Shown here piece by piece: positions 7,241-14,364 of a DNA stretch of 20,018 nt. The position numbers and the translations under genes were made by a program. The stretch comes from Candidatus Heimdallarchaeota archaeon (GTDB lineage Archaea > Asgardarchaeota > Heimdallarchaeia > Heimdallarchaeales > Kariarchaeaceae). The DNA lies in contig WAMJ01000251.1 in the NCBI GenBank assembly GCA_015522385.1, forward strand, positions 1 to 20,018. Reading direction: 5' to 3'. The notes below the pieces were generated by a model. That model saw only the letters and a program-made list of their open reading frames with translations, was not told the DNA's origin and did not search any database. The stretch's first letter is position 1; each line of letters starts with the position of its first letter.

Positions 7241-8232
7241 AGTTCGAGAGAGTATCTCCTATTTATAACAAGTTCACTAATGTCTGATGCATAGTCCCCT
7301 AGCCTAAGAATTGACTTCCGTAGTGGAAAGTCCTCCAAGGTCTCTGGGATTAAAGCGATTTTCTCAAGGAGACGCTCCTTGGTTTCAATCGCCTTTTCTG
7401 CGAGCTGACTGTCCTTTCTCTGGAAAGCCTTGACCGAGTCTGAACACGCATTGCGGGTTTCCTGATATATTATACGAAGAGTAGGGTCCCTACTAGCGCT
7501 GTAGGAGACTGAACGAACAATCTTGTCACAGTGATCAGCCATTCTTTCAATGTGTTTAATCAGGAGATGATAATCGATAACATCTGAGGGAAAGATTCCA
7601 ATCTCTTGAGCGAAGATGCCATTCTTCGATGCCTTGTAAAGTTGCCGAAGAGCAAGATAATACAGTCTGTCCATAGTGTTCTCGCTGTTGTTAACTATCA
7701 GCACAGCATCTTTCTCGTCCTCGAAAACCGCAGTTTCAGCAAGGTTCATCATGTTAAAAGCAGTAAACCATGCTTTTTGCACAATCTCATCAATACTCAT
7801 CTGGGAGAGGTTAAGAGCATCTTGAATTACCAACCTATCAGACTTCTCCTCTATAATTTCAGCACCCCAGAGTTTATTCGTAATGGCATTGGTCGCGAGG
7901 ATGATCTTTGCAGGAAGATGCTCAAGTTCTTTCTCCTTTGGAGCAATTACGATTCTATTATATGATGCAAGATAGCTTGCAAGGATCCTTCTGATAATTG
8001 ATCCAGGAGAGTCATTCTTCGAAACCCAAAGAATTATCTCGTCTTCCTCTTCAGGCTCTGTTAGCGCATGGTTGGGTTTAATAATCAAGGATCCGTCTAG
8101 ATTCTCTTCAATGATGACCTCGGAGTTTTTGTCTAGACCTATCTTGGTGATCCACCATTTCGGGAGAGTAACAACATAGCTCGAGTTTCCTGCAAATTGC
8201 AATTTTCGTCTGACGGATTTTGACCTAGCCAT
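7237..8232 (-). CDS. AbrB/SpoVT DNA-binding domain fused to PhoU domain (archaeal phosphate-type regulator)
   Basis: The 331-residue protein begins with a swapped-hairpin AbrB-type domain (about residues 8-55: RRKLQFAGNSSYVVTLPKWW, then a Gly-Leu turn and an IIEENLDGSLIIKPN strand pair). A helical remainder of PhoU type follows, with a first repeat around 135-200 and a second around 215-330 that contains IERMADHCDKI, matching the ER-GDHA metal-site region of PhoU with Gly replaced by Ala. Proteins of this layout are common in archaea and are thought to bind DNA and regulate phosphate uptake. The ATG start at 8232 has a TATA-like CTAAATAA at 8258-8251 on the minus strand. It is divergent from pstS across 247 bases, which points to pstS as a target. 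It heads an operon with the Nudix and TPR genes. The DNA target is inferred, not seen. Confidence 0.88.
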   Translation of the reverse strand: MARSKSVRRKLQFAGNSSYVVTLPKWWITKIGLDKNSEVIIEENLDGSLIIKPNHALTEPEEEDEIILWVSKNDSPGSIIRRILASYLASYNRIVIAPKEKELEHLPAKIILATNAITNKLWGAEIIEEKSDRLVIQDALNLSQMSIDEIVQKAWFTAFNMMNLAETAVFEDEKDAVLIVNNSENTMDRLYYLALRQLYKASKNGIFAQEIGIFPSDVIDYHLLIKHIERMADHCDKIVRSVSYSASRDPTLRIIYQETRNACSDSVKAFQRKDSQLAEKAIETKERLLEKIALIPETLEDFPLRKSILRLGDYASDISELVINRRYSLEL

Positions 8233-8250
8233 ACTTTAGAATAAATCTTG

Positions 8251-8258
8251 TTATTTAG
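8251..8258 (-). promoter_or_regulatory. TATA-like element for AbrB-PhoU gene
   Basis: On the minus strand these bases read CTAAATAA, 19-26 bases before the ATG at 8232, and no Shine-Dalgarno sequence lies between. The spacing suits a leaderless or very short-leader archaeal transcript. Confidence 0.35.
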
Positions 8259-8354
8259 AAATATAGAGATACTACTACAGAAAACAGAAAGTTCAGAGAT
8301 CACAATATCAGCTAAAAGTTATACATAGGAGGGACAAACGGATTTTATTCGATA

Positions 8355-8369
8355 AGTGATATTCTCACT
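8355..8369. promoter_or_regulatory. Inverted repeat in the AbrB-PhoU/pstS divergent region (candidate operator)
   Basis: AGTGA at 8355-8359 and TCACT at 8365-8369 are perfect complements around TATTC. The repeat lies upstream of the pstS TATA-like element, in the only region from which both the regulator and pstS can be controlled. A dimeric AbrB-type protein would suit such a symmetric site, but this is inference. Confidence 0.3.
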
Positions 8370-8379
8370 AATACTATCT

Positions 8380-8391
8380 ATGAAACTCGGA
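8380..8391 (+). promoter_or_regulatory. Candidate phosphate-regulon element upstream of pstS
   Basis: ATGAAACTCGGA here matches ATGAAACTCTGA at 14303-14314 upstream of pstCA in 11 of 12 bases, on the same strand. It ends 36 bases before the pstS TATA-like element. By rough reckoning, a match this good between two such regions would arise by chance about once in ten comparisons, so it is suggestive only. Confidence 0.3.
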
Positions 8392-8427
8392 GAAAATCTC
8401 AGGAAATCATAATGTACCGCGCATTCT

Positions 8428-8437
8428 GAATATAATT
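8428..8437 (+). promoter_or_regulatory. TATA-like element for pstS
   Basis: GAATATAATT lies 43-52 bases before the pstS ATG, which would give a leader of roughly 20 bases. A second AT-rich stretch (CTATTAAT) nearer the ATG is an alternative. No Shine-Dalgarno sequence is visible before the ATG. Confidence 0.3.
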
Positions 8438-8479
8438 AGGGAGCTCTTATCACAATCAACTATTAATTCTAAATTAACC

Positions 8480-9460
8480 ATGAACAGGAAATACATCGTT
8501 GGATTTGCTCTGATTTCACTAATCATGATTTCAGCAGTAAATGCAGAAGTCCAAACCCTAAGAATCAAAGGGTCGAACACACTATTCCCAATTATCGAGG
8601 CAGCAAGCTTGGAATGGGAAGATCAGTACCCAGACGTGACAATCGAGGCAGCAGGGCCGGGATCAGGTGCAGGGATGAAGCTTCTTCTCGATGGTCAAAC
8701 GGATATTGCACCCATGTCAAGAGCACCAAAAGACTCTGAAATTCAGTCCGGAGTTGACAAAGGTATGGATATCAAGTCCGAGACAGTTGGTCTCGATGCC
8801 CTAATTATAATTGTCAATAAAGGCAACCCCATCAATGATCTCACACACGAGCAGATCAAAGGAATATTCAATGGTACAATACGCAAGTGGTCTTCAATCG
8901 ATCCCTCAATTAATCTTGCAAAAGATGAAATCAAGGTCATCGAGAGAGACACGAATTCAGGGACTCACGATTATTTTAATGAATTCTTTCTAGATGATGG
9001 CTCCGTCCCTGCAGATATATTAGGTGAAAATTACGCTCAGTATGCCTCGACCTCACAGCTCTTTGAGAACGTCGCAAGCGAGGTAAACGCCATTGGATAT
9101 GGAGGACTAGCCTACCTCGATGACACAGTTAAGGCGGTTAACGTAGACGGAAAGACCCCCTCAGTTGAGACAGCAAAGACTGGTGAGTACCCCGTAGCTA
9201 GACCTCTCTACCTCGTCTATGACGACAAGACACTGATTGACATCGGCAGGACCTTCATCGACTACATACTTTCTCCAGAGGGTCAAAGACTGGTTCTGGA
9301 TGTAGGTTATGTCAATGTGAAGGAAGCAGCAGATCCTTCAGCTTCTGGTGCAAATACCAGCGAGGATCTTGCTTCTTTCCCACTCTTATACGGTATTATT
9401 GGGATTGCGGGTGTAATTACAATATTTAGAAAGAAGAAAGTTAATGTGACAAACATTTAG
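8480..9460 (+). CDS. pstS: Phosphate-binding protein PstS with C-terminal membrane anchor
   Basis: PstS captures inorganic phosphate outside the membrane and hands it to the PstCA permease. Residues 1-22 form a signal peptide (NRK, hydrophobic core, VNA cleavage site). Phosphate-binding loops of the family are present: GSNTLFPII at 31-39, GPGSGAGMKLLLDGQTDIA at 59-77 and ERDTNSGTHDYF at 155-166, whose Arg, Ser, Gly and Thr match the PstS anion ligands. A linker rich in Ser and Ala follows the fold. The last 27 residues are a hydrophobic segment (about 300-316) followed by RKKK, a C-terminal transmembrane anchor with a positive cytoplasmic end. Bacterial PstS is usually free in the periplasm or lipid-anchored. 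It is divergent from AbrB-PhoU and about 5 kb from pstCA, with 67 bases to the next gene. Confidence 0.93.
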   Translation: MNRKYIVGFALISLIMISAVNAEVQTLRIKGSNTLFPIIEAASLEWEDQYPDVTIEAAGPGSGAGMKLLLDGQTDIAPMSRAPKDSEIQSGVDKGMDIKSETVGLDALIIIVNKGNPINDLTHEQIKGIFNGTIRKWSSIDPSINLAKDEIKVIERDTNSGTHDYFNEFFLDDGSVPADILGENYAQYASTSQLFENVASEVNAIGYGGLAYLDDTVKAVNVDGKTPSVETAKTGEYPVARPLYLVYDDKTLIDIGRTFIDYILSPEGQRLVLDVGYVNVKEAADPSASGANTSEDLASFPLLYGIIGIAGVITIFRKKKVNVTNI

Positions 9461-9492
9461 AACTGATTTTCTCCAATATAATAGCATTCAAC

Positions 9493-9500
9493 AATTATAC
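9493..9500 (+). promoter_or_regulatory. TATA-like element for the M20-hutF pair
   Basis: AATTATAC lies 28-35 bases upstream of the ATG at 9528, and no Shine-Dalgarno sequence is seen. This suggests the pair has its own promoter with a very short leader rather than depending only on read-through from pstS. Confidence 0.35.
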
Positions 9501-9527
9501 ACATAACATCTTCAACAACTGATACCT

Positions 9528-10526
9528 ATGGATTGGAAGAAACTATTGGATTTTCTCTCCATTGAAAGTGTATCTGGAAAGGAGAAAAAGGCAGCAGAAT
9601 GGATTCATTCATATTTGCATTCAATCGGATGGGATGCAGAGCTAATTGAAGTTGAACCACAAAGATACAATGTGTACTCTAATTTGAACAGTAGAGTACT
9701 CTTCTGTTCACACTTCGATGTTGTTCCGCCACATATCCCGCCAAGTGAAGAAGGGGAAAGAATCACGGGGAGAGGATCTGCAGATGCCAAGGGAGTAATA
9801 ATGTCACAGGTTGAAGCAGCTGTTAAGATGGTAGATGAAGGGATACTTCGAAAGGAGGAGATTGGGTTTGCTTATGTCTGTGGAGAGGAAGTAGATCATC
9901 TAGGAGCTAAATATTTAGAGAAAGAGGAATTTCATGCCTCAATTGCAATTGTAGGTGAACCAACCGAGAACATGTTGTGCAAGTTTGGATTCGGGCTTCT
10001 AAAAGTCAGGTTCATCGCAACGGGAAAAGTAGGTCATTCGGCTTTCCCGGATTCAGGCCACTCTGCAATTCATGATCTAATCGAGTTACTGGGAGGATTA
10101 GGGGAAATCTGCGGAGAGAAAGAGGGAGTCGGGAAGACCACTTATAATATCGGGATGATATCAGGAGGTATTGCAGCTAACGTGTATGCACCCAGAGCAG
10201 AGGCAACGGTACTTTTCAGATTGGCGGAATCCAGCAATGGGATGGAGGAGAAGATACAGGATCTGATCGAGAGATGGAAATCAGTAACCTTCGAGGTTTT
10301 GTCCAAGTTCGACCCTATTGAGTTCACGGTTGTTGATGGAATCGAGAAGACAGTAGCTCGATTTAACTCTGATGCTAAGTACCTCAAGGAAAAGGTAGAC
10401 AATCTTTTGCTATTCGGTCCTGGTGATATCAAGGTGGCCCACAGTGAGGATGAATTCATCTCAAAGCAAAGTTTTCTGGATGGAATAGACACATATGTCT
10501 CCGCTGTCAAGAGTCTAATCGAGTAG
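9528..10526 (+). CDS. M20 family metallopeptidase/deacylase (ArgE/DapE/LysK-like)
   Basis: M20 enzymes use two zinc ions to hydrolyse an amide bond, usually removing an acyl group from an amino acid. All metal and catalytic residues can be placed in this 332-residue protein: SHFDVVPP (His62, catalytic Asp64), GRGSADAKG (bridging Asp86), CGEE (catalytic Glu120, metal Glu121), VGEPTE (Glu144) and a C-terminal GPGDIKVAHSEDEF (His305). The lid/dimerisation domain spans about 155-265, with GKVGHSAFP at its start. It is shorter than E. coli ArgE (383) and closer in length to LysK-type enzymes. The downstream HutF-like gene starts after 20 bases, so the two are probably co-transcribed. By that context it might be the missing formylglutamate deformylase; acetylornithine or LysW-lysine deacylation is at least as likely on family grounds. 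Confidence 0.88.
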   Translation: MDWKKLLDFLSIESVSGKEKKAAEWIHSYLHSIGWDAELIEVEPQRYNVYSNLNSRVLFCSHFDVVPPHIPPSEEGERITGRGSADAKGVIMSQVEAAVKMVDEGILRKEEIGFAYVCGEEVDHLGAKYLEKEEFHASIAIVGEPTENMLCKFGFGLLKVRFIATGKVGHSAFPDSGHSAIHDLIELLGGLGEICGEKEGVGKTTYNIGMISGGIAANVYAPRAEATVLFRLAESSNGMEEKIQDLIERWKSVTFEVLSKFDPIEFTVVDGIEKTVARFNSDAKYLKEKVDNLLLFGPGDIKVAHSEDEFISKQSFLDGIDTYVSAVKSLIE

Positions 10527-10531
10527 AAGAA

Positions 10532-10537
10532 AGGTGA
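10532..10537 (+). promoter_or_regulatory. Ribosome binding site of hutF-like gene
   Basis: An AAGGTGA sequence lies just after the M20 stop, about 9 bases before the ATG at 10547. It complements the 16S rRNA tail and supports this ATG and internal translation of a two-gene transcript. Confidence 0.4.
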
Positions 10538-10546
10538 AATATCCCG

Positions 10547-11935
10547 ATGAGCAAGTTCGGTATGAACAGATTCTTCCTTCCAAAACTCCTCTACAGAAAC
10601 TATGAATTTGAACGGGACAGATACATTGAGGTCAATTCTGAGGGGAGAATAGAGAAGATCGGTAGGACAAGGGAACTGGGAAGTACAGAACTCAACTCAG
10701 CCGAAATCCTGGAAGGGATTGTACTACCTGGCTTTGTGAACAGCCACTCCCATGCCTTCCAAGTCCTCTTACGGGGGAGGGGAGATCATCCAAAGAATTT
10801 CCATGACTGGGTAAATTCCTCACTGTATCCACTGGTAAGATCACTGAAAACAGACGATATTGTCACTGCCACCAAGGTCGCCTATGCCCAAATGCTCATG
10901 AGAGGCATTACCTCAGTCGGTGAATTCCACTATCTCCACAATCTCCATCCTGAAGAAAACCCCGAGATTGAGAATAATGACCCCATTTCCATAGCAGTCA
11001 TCGAGGCAGCCAGAGAAATCGGAATACGACAGAGATTCCTCTACACCGGATATGACCTAGGAAACAAACCAGGTCAAGAGAGGTTCCACAGAAAAGTATT
11101 CGAGGTAATTGAGAGTCTGAACTACCTCAGGAAGAAATACAGAGATGATCCTCTCATTAAGATTGGAGCAGCGCCACACTCTCTCCACGGTGCCTCTGAG
11201 GAGATGATCAGGAGGATGATGGAATGGGCGGAACAGAACAGTGAGATCTGCCACATACACCTCTCTGAACAGAAGAGTGATGTTGATGAGTCCATAAGTC
11301 AGTTTGGTATGAGACCTGTTGAGTACTTAGAAGATAGGGAGCTATTATCGTCCATGATGGCGATAGTTCACGGGATATGGCTAGAGAACAGTGAAATAAA
11401 CACACTTCTTACTCACGGTGTCAAGCATGTCTACAACCCCATGACAAATATGCATCTAGGAGACGGAATTGCACCGATTAGGCAGTATGTTGCGAGGGGA
11501 GTAGTAACCGCGTTGGGTACGGATGCAAATATGGATCCAGATATTGTGATGGAAATGAGAGCAACAGAGTACCTCCAGAGAATTGAAGGCTTGGAGATGG
11601 GAATCATCGGAGCCGTAACTGATGATGCGTCAGCTGCGATAACCCTGTACAAGATGGCGACAATCAATGGTGGGATGGCCCTGAATCTAAAAGTGGGAGT
11701 GCTCGATGAGGGATATTATGCAGATTTCATAGTCATAGATCCAGACCACTTCAACTTTGGAGGAGGGATTGACAAGTATTTCTTGGAGAATCTCACACTC
11801 TCTACAACTATATCTACCGTTCTGAAATCGGTCTATGTGGGTGGAGAGCAGGTGTTTAACAAGGAAGATGGGGTCATTAGAATAGACACCAGTGAACTCC
11901 TTAAGAAATTCAACGAAATCGTGAAGTCAGTATAA
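10547..11935 (+). CDS. hutF: Formimidoylglutamate deiminase-like amidohydrolase
   Basis: HutF converts N-formimidoyl-L-glutamate to N-formyl-L-glutamate and ammonia in one branch of histidine breakdown. This 462-residue protein has the amidohydrolase fold and motifs I associate with HutF in particular: PGFVNSHSHAFQ (metal His67 and His69), EFHYLH at 126-131, APHSLH at 209-214, HLSEQ at 238-242 (metal His238), GMRPVEYL at 254-261, NMHLGDGIAPI at 301-311 and GTDAN (metal Asp326). Most other cytosine-deaminase/TrzN-type relatives lack the HAFQ and EFHYLH combination. The RBS and 20-base gap tie it to the M20 gene. The final 26 bases overlap the convergent phosphatase gene. No hutH, hutU or hutI is in the window, so the source of substrate is unknown. 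A related amidine or aminohydrolase substrate is possible. Confidence 0.82.
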   Translation: MSKFGMNRFFLPKLLYRNYEFERDRYIEVNSEGRIEKIGRTRELGSTELNSAEILEGIVLPGFVNSHSHAFQVLLRGRGDHPKNFHDWVNSSLYPLVRSLKTDDIVTATKVAYAQMLMRGITSVGEFHYLHNLHPEENPEIENNDPISIAVIEAAREIGIRQRFLYTGYDLGNKPGQERFHRKVFEVIESLNYLRKKYRDDPLIKIGAAPHSLHGASEEMIRRMMEWAEQNSEICHIHLSEQKSDVDESISQFGMRPVEYLEDRELLSSMMAIVHGIWLENSEINTLLTHGVKHVYNPMTNMHLGDGIAPIRQYVARGVVTALGTDANMDPDIVMEMRATEYLQRIEGLEMGIIGAVTDDASAAITLYKMATINGGMALNLKVGVLDEGYYADFIVIDPDHFNFGGGIDKYFLENLTLSTTISTVLKSVYVGGEQVFNKEDGVIRIDTSELLKKFNEIVKSV

Positions 11936-12575
11936 CATGTTCTCGGGATAGTAGAGTGTCCTCTGTGTTGAAATGACTGATGTCGTTGATAGTCCGTATA
12001 AAGTTAGTGCCATCATCAAGCTTAGATAGAATTGTCAAACTGCAGTTGTCAATTCTTATGTCAGTGATCGACTTCTGGTCATCGGTAAGACCCATCCAGT
12101 TGTGTATTATCGACACTATGGTCTGGGAATGGGCTACCAGAACGATGGAGTTCTCCTCCCGCTTGTCAAGCTTGGACATAAATTTTTGGATCCTCCGGTC
12201 GAACTCTCGCCAAGTCTCTGCGTTCTCATAAGGTCTCCAGTCAAGAATTGGTTGTGTCTTAGGTGCCTTGATCTTAAGGATCTTGTCACGGCTTAATCCA
12301 TCAGCAACACCTTGGTTGATCTCCCTAAGGAGTTCATCGTACTCAATATCAATAAGTAGTTCTCTTGAGATAAACTCAGCTGTCTGGGCTGCCCTTTTGA
12401 TATCGCTGGAGATAATCGCTATTGTTCCTTCAATGATCTTTCCAAGCCGATGGGCGACGTACTGAGCCTGAAGTTCACCCAGATCAGTCAAAACTGTGTC
12501 CGTCCACCCTCCGACAAAGTTGTCTGTCTGGTGTTTGCCTTGTCCATGCCTAATTAGGATTAGGTTCTTAACCAC
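11910..12575 (-). CDS. Histidine phosphatase superfamily protein (phosphoglycerate-mutase-like fold)
   Basis: These enzymes form a phosphohistidine during transfer or hydrolysis of phosphate esters. The 221-residue protein begins MVKNLILIRHGQGK with the catalytic RHG at residues 9-11. It then has SSDIKRAAQTAE, the usual second-Arg region, LLREINQGVADGLS, which supplies the acid-base Glu, and VLVAHSQTIV with the second catalytic His at about 150. The length suits cofactor-independent phosphatases rather than full phosphoglycerate mutase. The substrate cannot be told; lying between phosphate-uptake genes it might release phosphate, but this is only context. The start is GTG 12575 with a TATA-like CTAAATTATC about 40 bases upstream. 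Its 3' end overlaps hutF by 26 bases, tail to tail. Confidence 0.88.
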   Translation of the reverse strand: MVKNLILIRHGQGKHQTDNFVGGWTDTVLTDLGELQAQYVAHRLGKIIEGTIAIISSDIKRAAQTAEFISRELLIDIEYDELLREINQGVADGLSRDKILKIKAPKTQPILDWRPYENAETWREFDRRIQKFMSKLDKREENSIVLVAHSQTIVSIIHNWMGLTDDQKSITDIRIDNCSLTILSKLDDGTNFIRTINDISHFNTEDTLLSREHVILTSRFR

Positions 12576-12611
12576 AGTATAGCATCCATTAGCATGTTCT
12601 TAAACCTGATA

Positions 12612-12630
12612 ATTTAGATAGAAACTAAAT
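12612..12630. repeat. Short inverted repeat in the phosphatase/oxidase divergent region
   Basis: ATTTAG at 12612-12617 and CTAAAT at 12625-12630 are perfect complements with a 7-base spacer. The left arm overlaps the TATA-like sequence of the leftward phosphatase. A tandem 7-base repeat (ATCTAGT twice, 12673-12686) lies in the same 168-base gap. Both are AT-rich and short, so function is doubtful. Confidence 0.25.
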
Positions 12631-12714
12631 CGCAGTTATTAGAATTCAATGTCCGAAGTTAGTGTTGAAATCATCTAGTATCTAGTTGGCAAAGAATGTG
12701 TAAGCAAGGCGAGA

Positions 12715-12722
12715 TTTATTAT
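12715..12722 (+). promoter_or_regulatory. TATA-like element for FAD oxidase gene
   Basis: TTTATTAT is centred about 26 bases before the GTG at 12744, with no Shine-Dalgarno sequence between. This is the expected geometry for a leaderless archaeal mRNA starting at that GTG. Confidence 0.4.
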
Positions 12723-12743
12723 CGACACACAATAGAATAACCA

Positions 12744-14279
12744 GTGAAAAGGTTCTCAAATGTCGCAGAGGTATTTCCTAATTATCTCACTGATGAGTCA
12801 AACCTCTTGACATCAAATGATGTCGAGGAGATACTGTTCCCTGAGAGCACTGCTGAGGTTCAAGAAATTGTGCTAAAATCAAGAGAGTTGAGGAAACAGA
12901 TAACCATCTCAGGTGGTGGGACCGGAATTGCAGCAGGAAGAGTACCATTATCTGGTTGGATAGTGGCTACAGATGAGATGAGACATGTGGAAGGAGGAAC
13001 GTTCTGGACAGATCCAGAGAGTGGGATGAAGTACAGCTATATTCTCCATAAGGTTGATGAAGAGAACGCGCTGCTGACGGTACCAGTGTCTATCACGGTG
13101 AAGTCGGTACAGAACCTAGTCCGAGAGTTAGGGTGGTTTTACCCACCAGACCCTACGGAGAGATCGGCGTTTATTGGAGGAAATTTCGCGACGAATGCTT
13201 CTGGGTCAAGGAGCTTTAAGTACGGTCCAACCAGAGAATGGGTGCATTCTGCAGTGATTGTCCTACCTGATGGTCGAGTTGTTCAGCTCTCACGTGAGGA
13301 TCAGGGTGTCACAAAAGACCAAATAGAAATATCTAGTTACAAAATCCCCAGACCAACATATCAACAACCACTAACAACAAAGAATGTAGCGGGACCAGTG
13401 ATTACGGATAATTCAAAAGCGATAGATCTATTCATAGGAACCGACGGTATTTTCGGAATTACCACCAGCATCACTCTAAAACTGATTAGACCGCCATCTA
13501 CAATCCTAAACGTCATGGTTTATTGCCCAGATACCTCCTCAGCCGTTCGACTCATCCAAGTAGCTCAAGAGCAGCGCCTAAGGCAGAATTTCCCTATACC
13601 CCTTTCCGTAGAGTACCTCGATGAGCGAGCCACGAGTATCATGAGGGGAGATAATGGGGATACCGTGACCATCATTCTTGAGCAGGAAGCAAATGATGAG
13701 ACAGAGATGGAATCAGCTCTGGAATTTTGGGTAACGAAATTTGAGGAACTGAATCTGGAGGACAGCTCGGTTGCGATGACGCATAAAGAGATTGAGCGCC
13801 ACAAGCAGTTAAGGCATCTGGTTCCCGAGACGGTGAATGCCATGGCAAGAAGGAATGGGATGCCCAAGTTAGGAACGGACTACGCAGCGCCAATCTCAAT
13901 GACAAAGGAAATATTTGATCTCGGTAGAGAAATAGGTGAAGAATTCGAGACTGAAATATCAAAATTACATCGCCTAGATGGAAAGCCATGTTATGCCATG
14001 TGGGCACACGCGGGTGATGCCCATGTTCACCTCAACCTTCTACCTCGTGACGACAGTGAGAAGGAGATTGCTAAGCGACTAATGGTGAAGATGATGAATA
14101 AAATCGTAGGATGGAAGGGTACAATAGCTGCAGAGCATGGTCTGGGGAAAAAACGTTTTGGAGGAAGTCCAGCTTTAGAAATCATGATTGGAAAGAAGGG
14201 GATGTGGGAAATACACAGGATGAAAGAGATACTTGACCCAGAATTCCTTCTAAACAGAGGAAATCTAATCGATCCATAG
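12744..14279 (+). CDS. FAD-binding oxidoreductase, GlcD/D-lactate dehydrogenase type
   Basis: These vanillyl-alcohol-oxidase-fold flavoproteins oxidise 2-hydroxy acids such as D-lactate, glycolate or D-2-hydroxyglutarate. In this 511-residue protein the FAD-binding PCMH domain spans about 25-260, with ISGGGTGIAAGRVP at about 55-68 and PPDPTERSAFIGGNFATNAS from about 133. The substrate/cap domain follows, with the conserved GDAHVHLNLLPRD and AAEHGLGKKRFGG segments and a closing DPEFLLNRGNLI (the family usually has NPGK). There is no C-terminal iron-sulphur domain, so electrons must pass to a separate carrier. The hydroxy-acid substrate cannot be read. The GTG start is supported by the upstream TATA-like element. 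It is divergent from the phosphatase and 85 bases upstream of pstCA. Confidence 0.9.
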   Translation: MKRFSNVAEVFPNYLTDESNLLTSNDVEEILFPESTAEVQEIVLKSRELRKQITISGGGTGIAAGRVPLSGWIVATDEMRHVEGGTFWTDPESGMKYSYILHKVDEENALLTVPVSITVKSVQNLVRELGWFYPPDPTERSAFIGGNFATNASGSRSFKYGPTREWVHSAVIVLPDGRVVQLSREDQGVTKDQIEISSYKIPRPTYQQPLTTKNVAGPVITDNSKAIDLFIGTDGIFGITTSITLKLIRPPSTILNVMVYCPDTSSAVRLIQVAQEQRLRQNFPIPLSVEYLDERATSIMRGDNGDTVTIILEQEANDETEMESALEFWVTKFEELNLEDSSVAMTHKEIERHKQLRHLVPETVNAMARRNGMPKLGTDYAAPISMTKEIFDLGREIGEEFETEISKLHRLDGKPCYAMWAHAGDAHVHLNLLPRDDSEKEIAKRLMVKMMNKIVGWKGTIAAEHGLGKKRFGGSPALEIMIGKKGMWEIHRMKEILDPEFLLNRGNLIDP

Positions 14280-14282
14280 TAC

Positions 14283-14314
14283 TCGGAGTTTCAGAGCATT
14301 AAATGAAACTCTGA
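14283..14314. promoter_or_regulatory. Stem-loop between FAD oxidase and pstCA, containing the candidate phosphate element
   Basis: TCGGAGTTTCA (14283-14293) pairs with TGAAACTCTGA (14304-14314), 11 pairs with one G-U, around a 10-base loop starting GAGC. It begins 4 bases past the oxidase stop. As RNA it could be a 3' hairpin or terminator; as DNA it is an inverted repeat whose right arm matches the element upstream of pstS (8380-8391). No long T run follows, so a classical terminator is less likely. Confidence 0.4.
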
Positions 14315-14364
14315 ATTTCGTTAGTATCTGCTTTTGACAAAAGACTTGCTCTATCAATATAGAG

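Noticed and set aside
8327..8333. AGGAGGG sequence upstream of pstS resembling a strong ribosome binding site
   Set aside because: No start codon with a useful reading frame follows at a suitable distance.
8380..8412. Ten-residue reading frame MKLGENLRKS as a possible leader peptide of pstS
   Set aside because: It probably lies upstream of the pstS transcript start, has no ribosome binding site, and is short enough to occur by chance.
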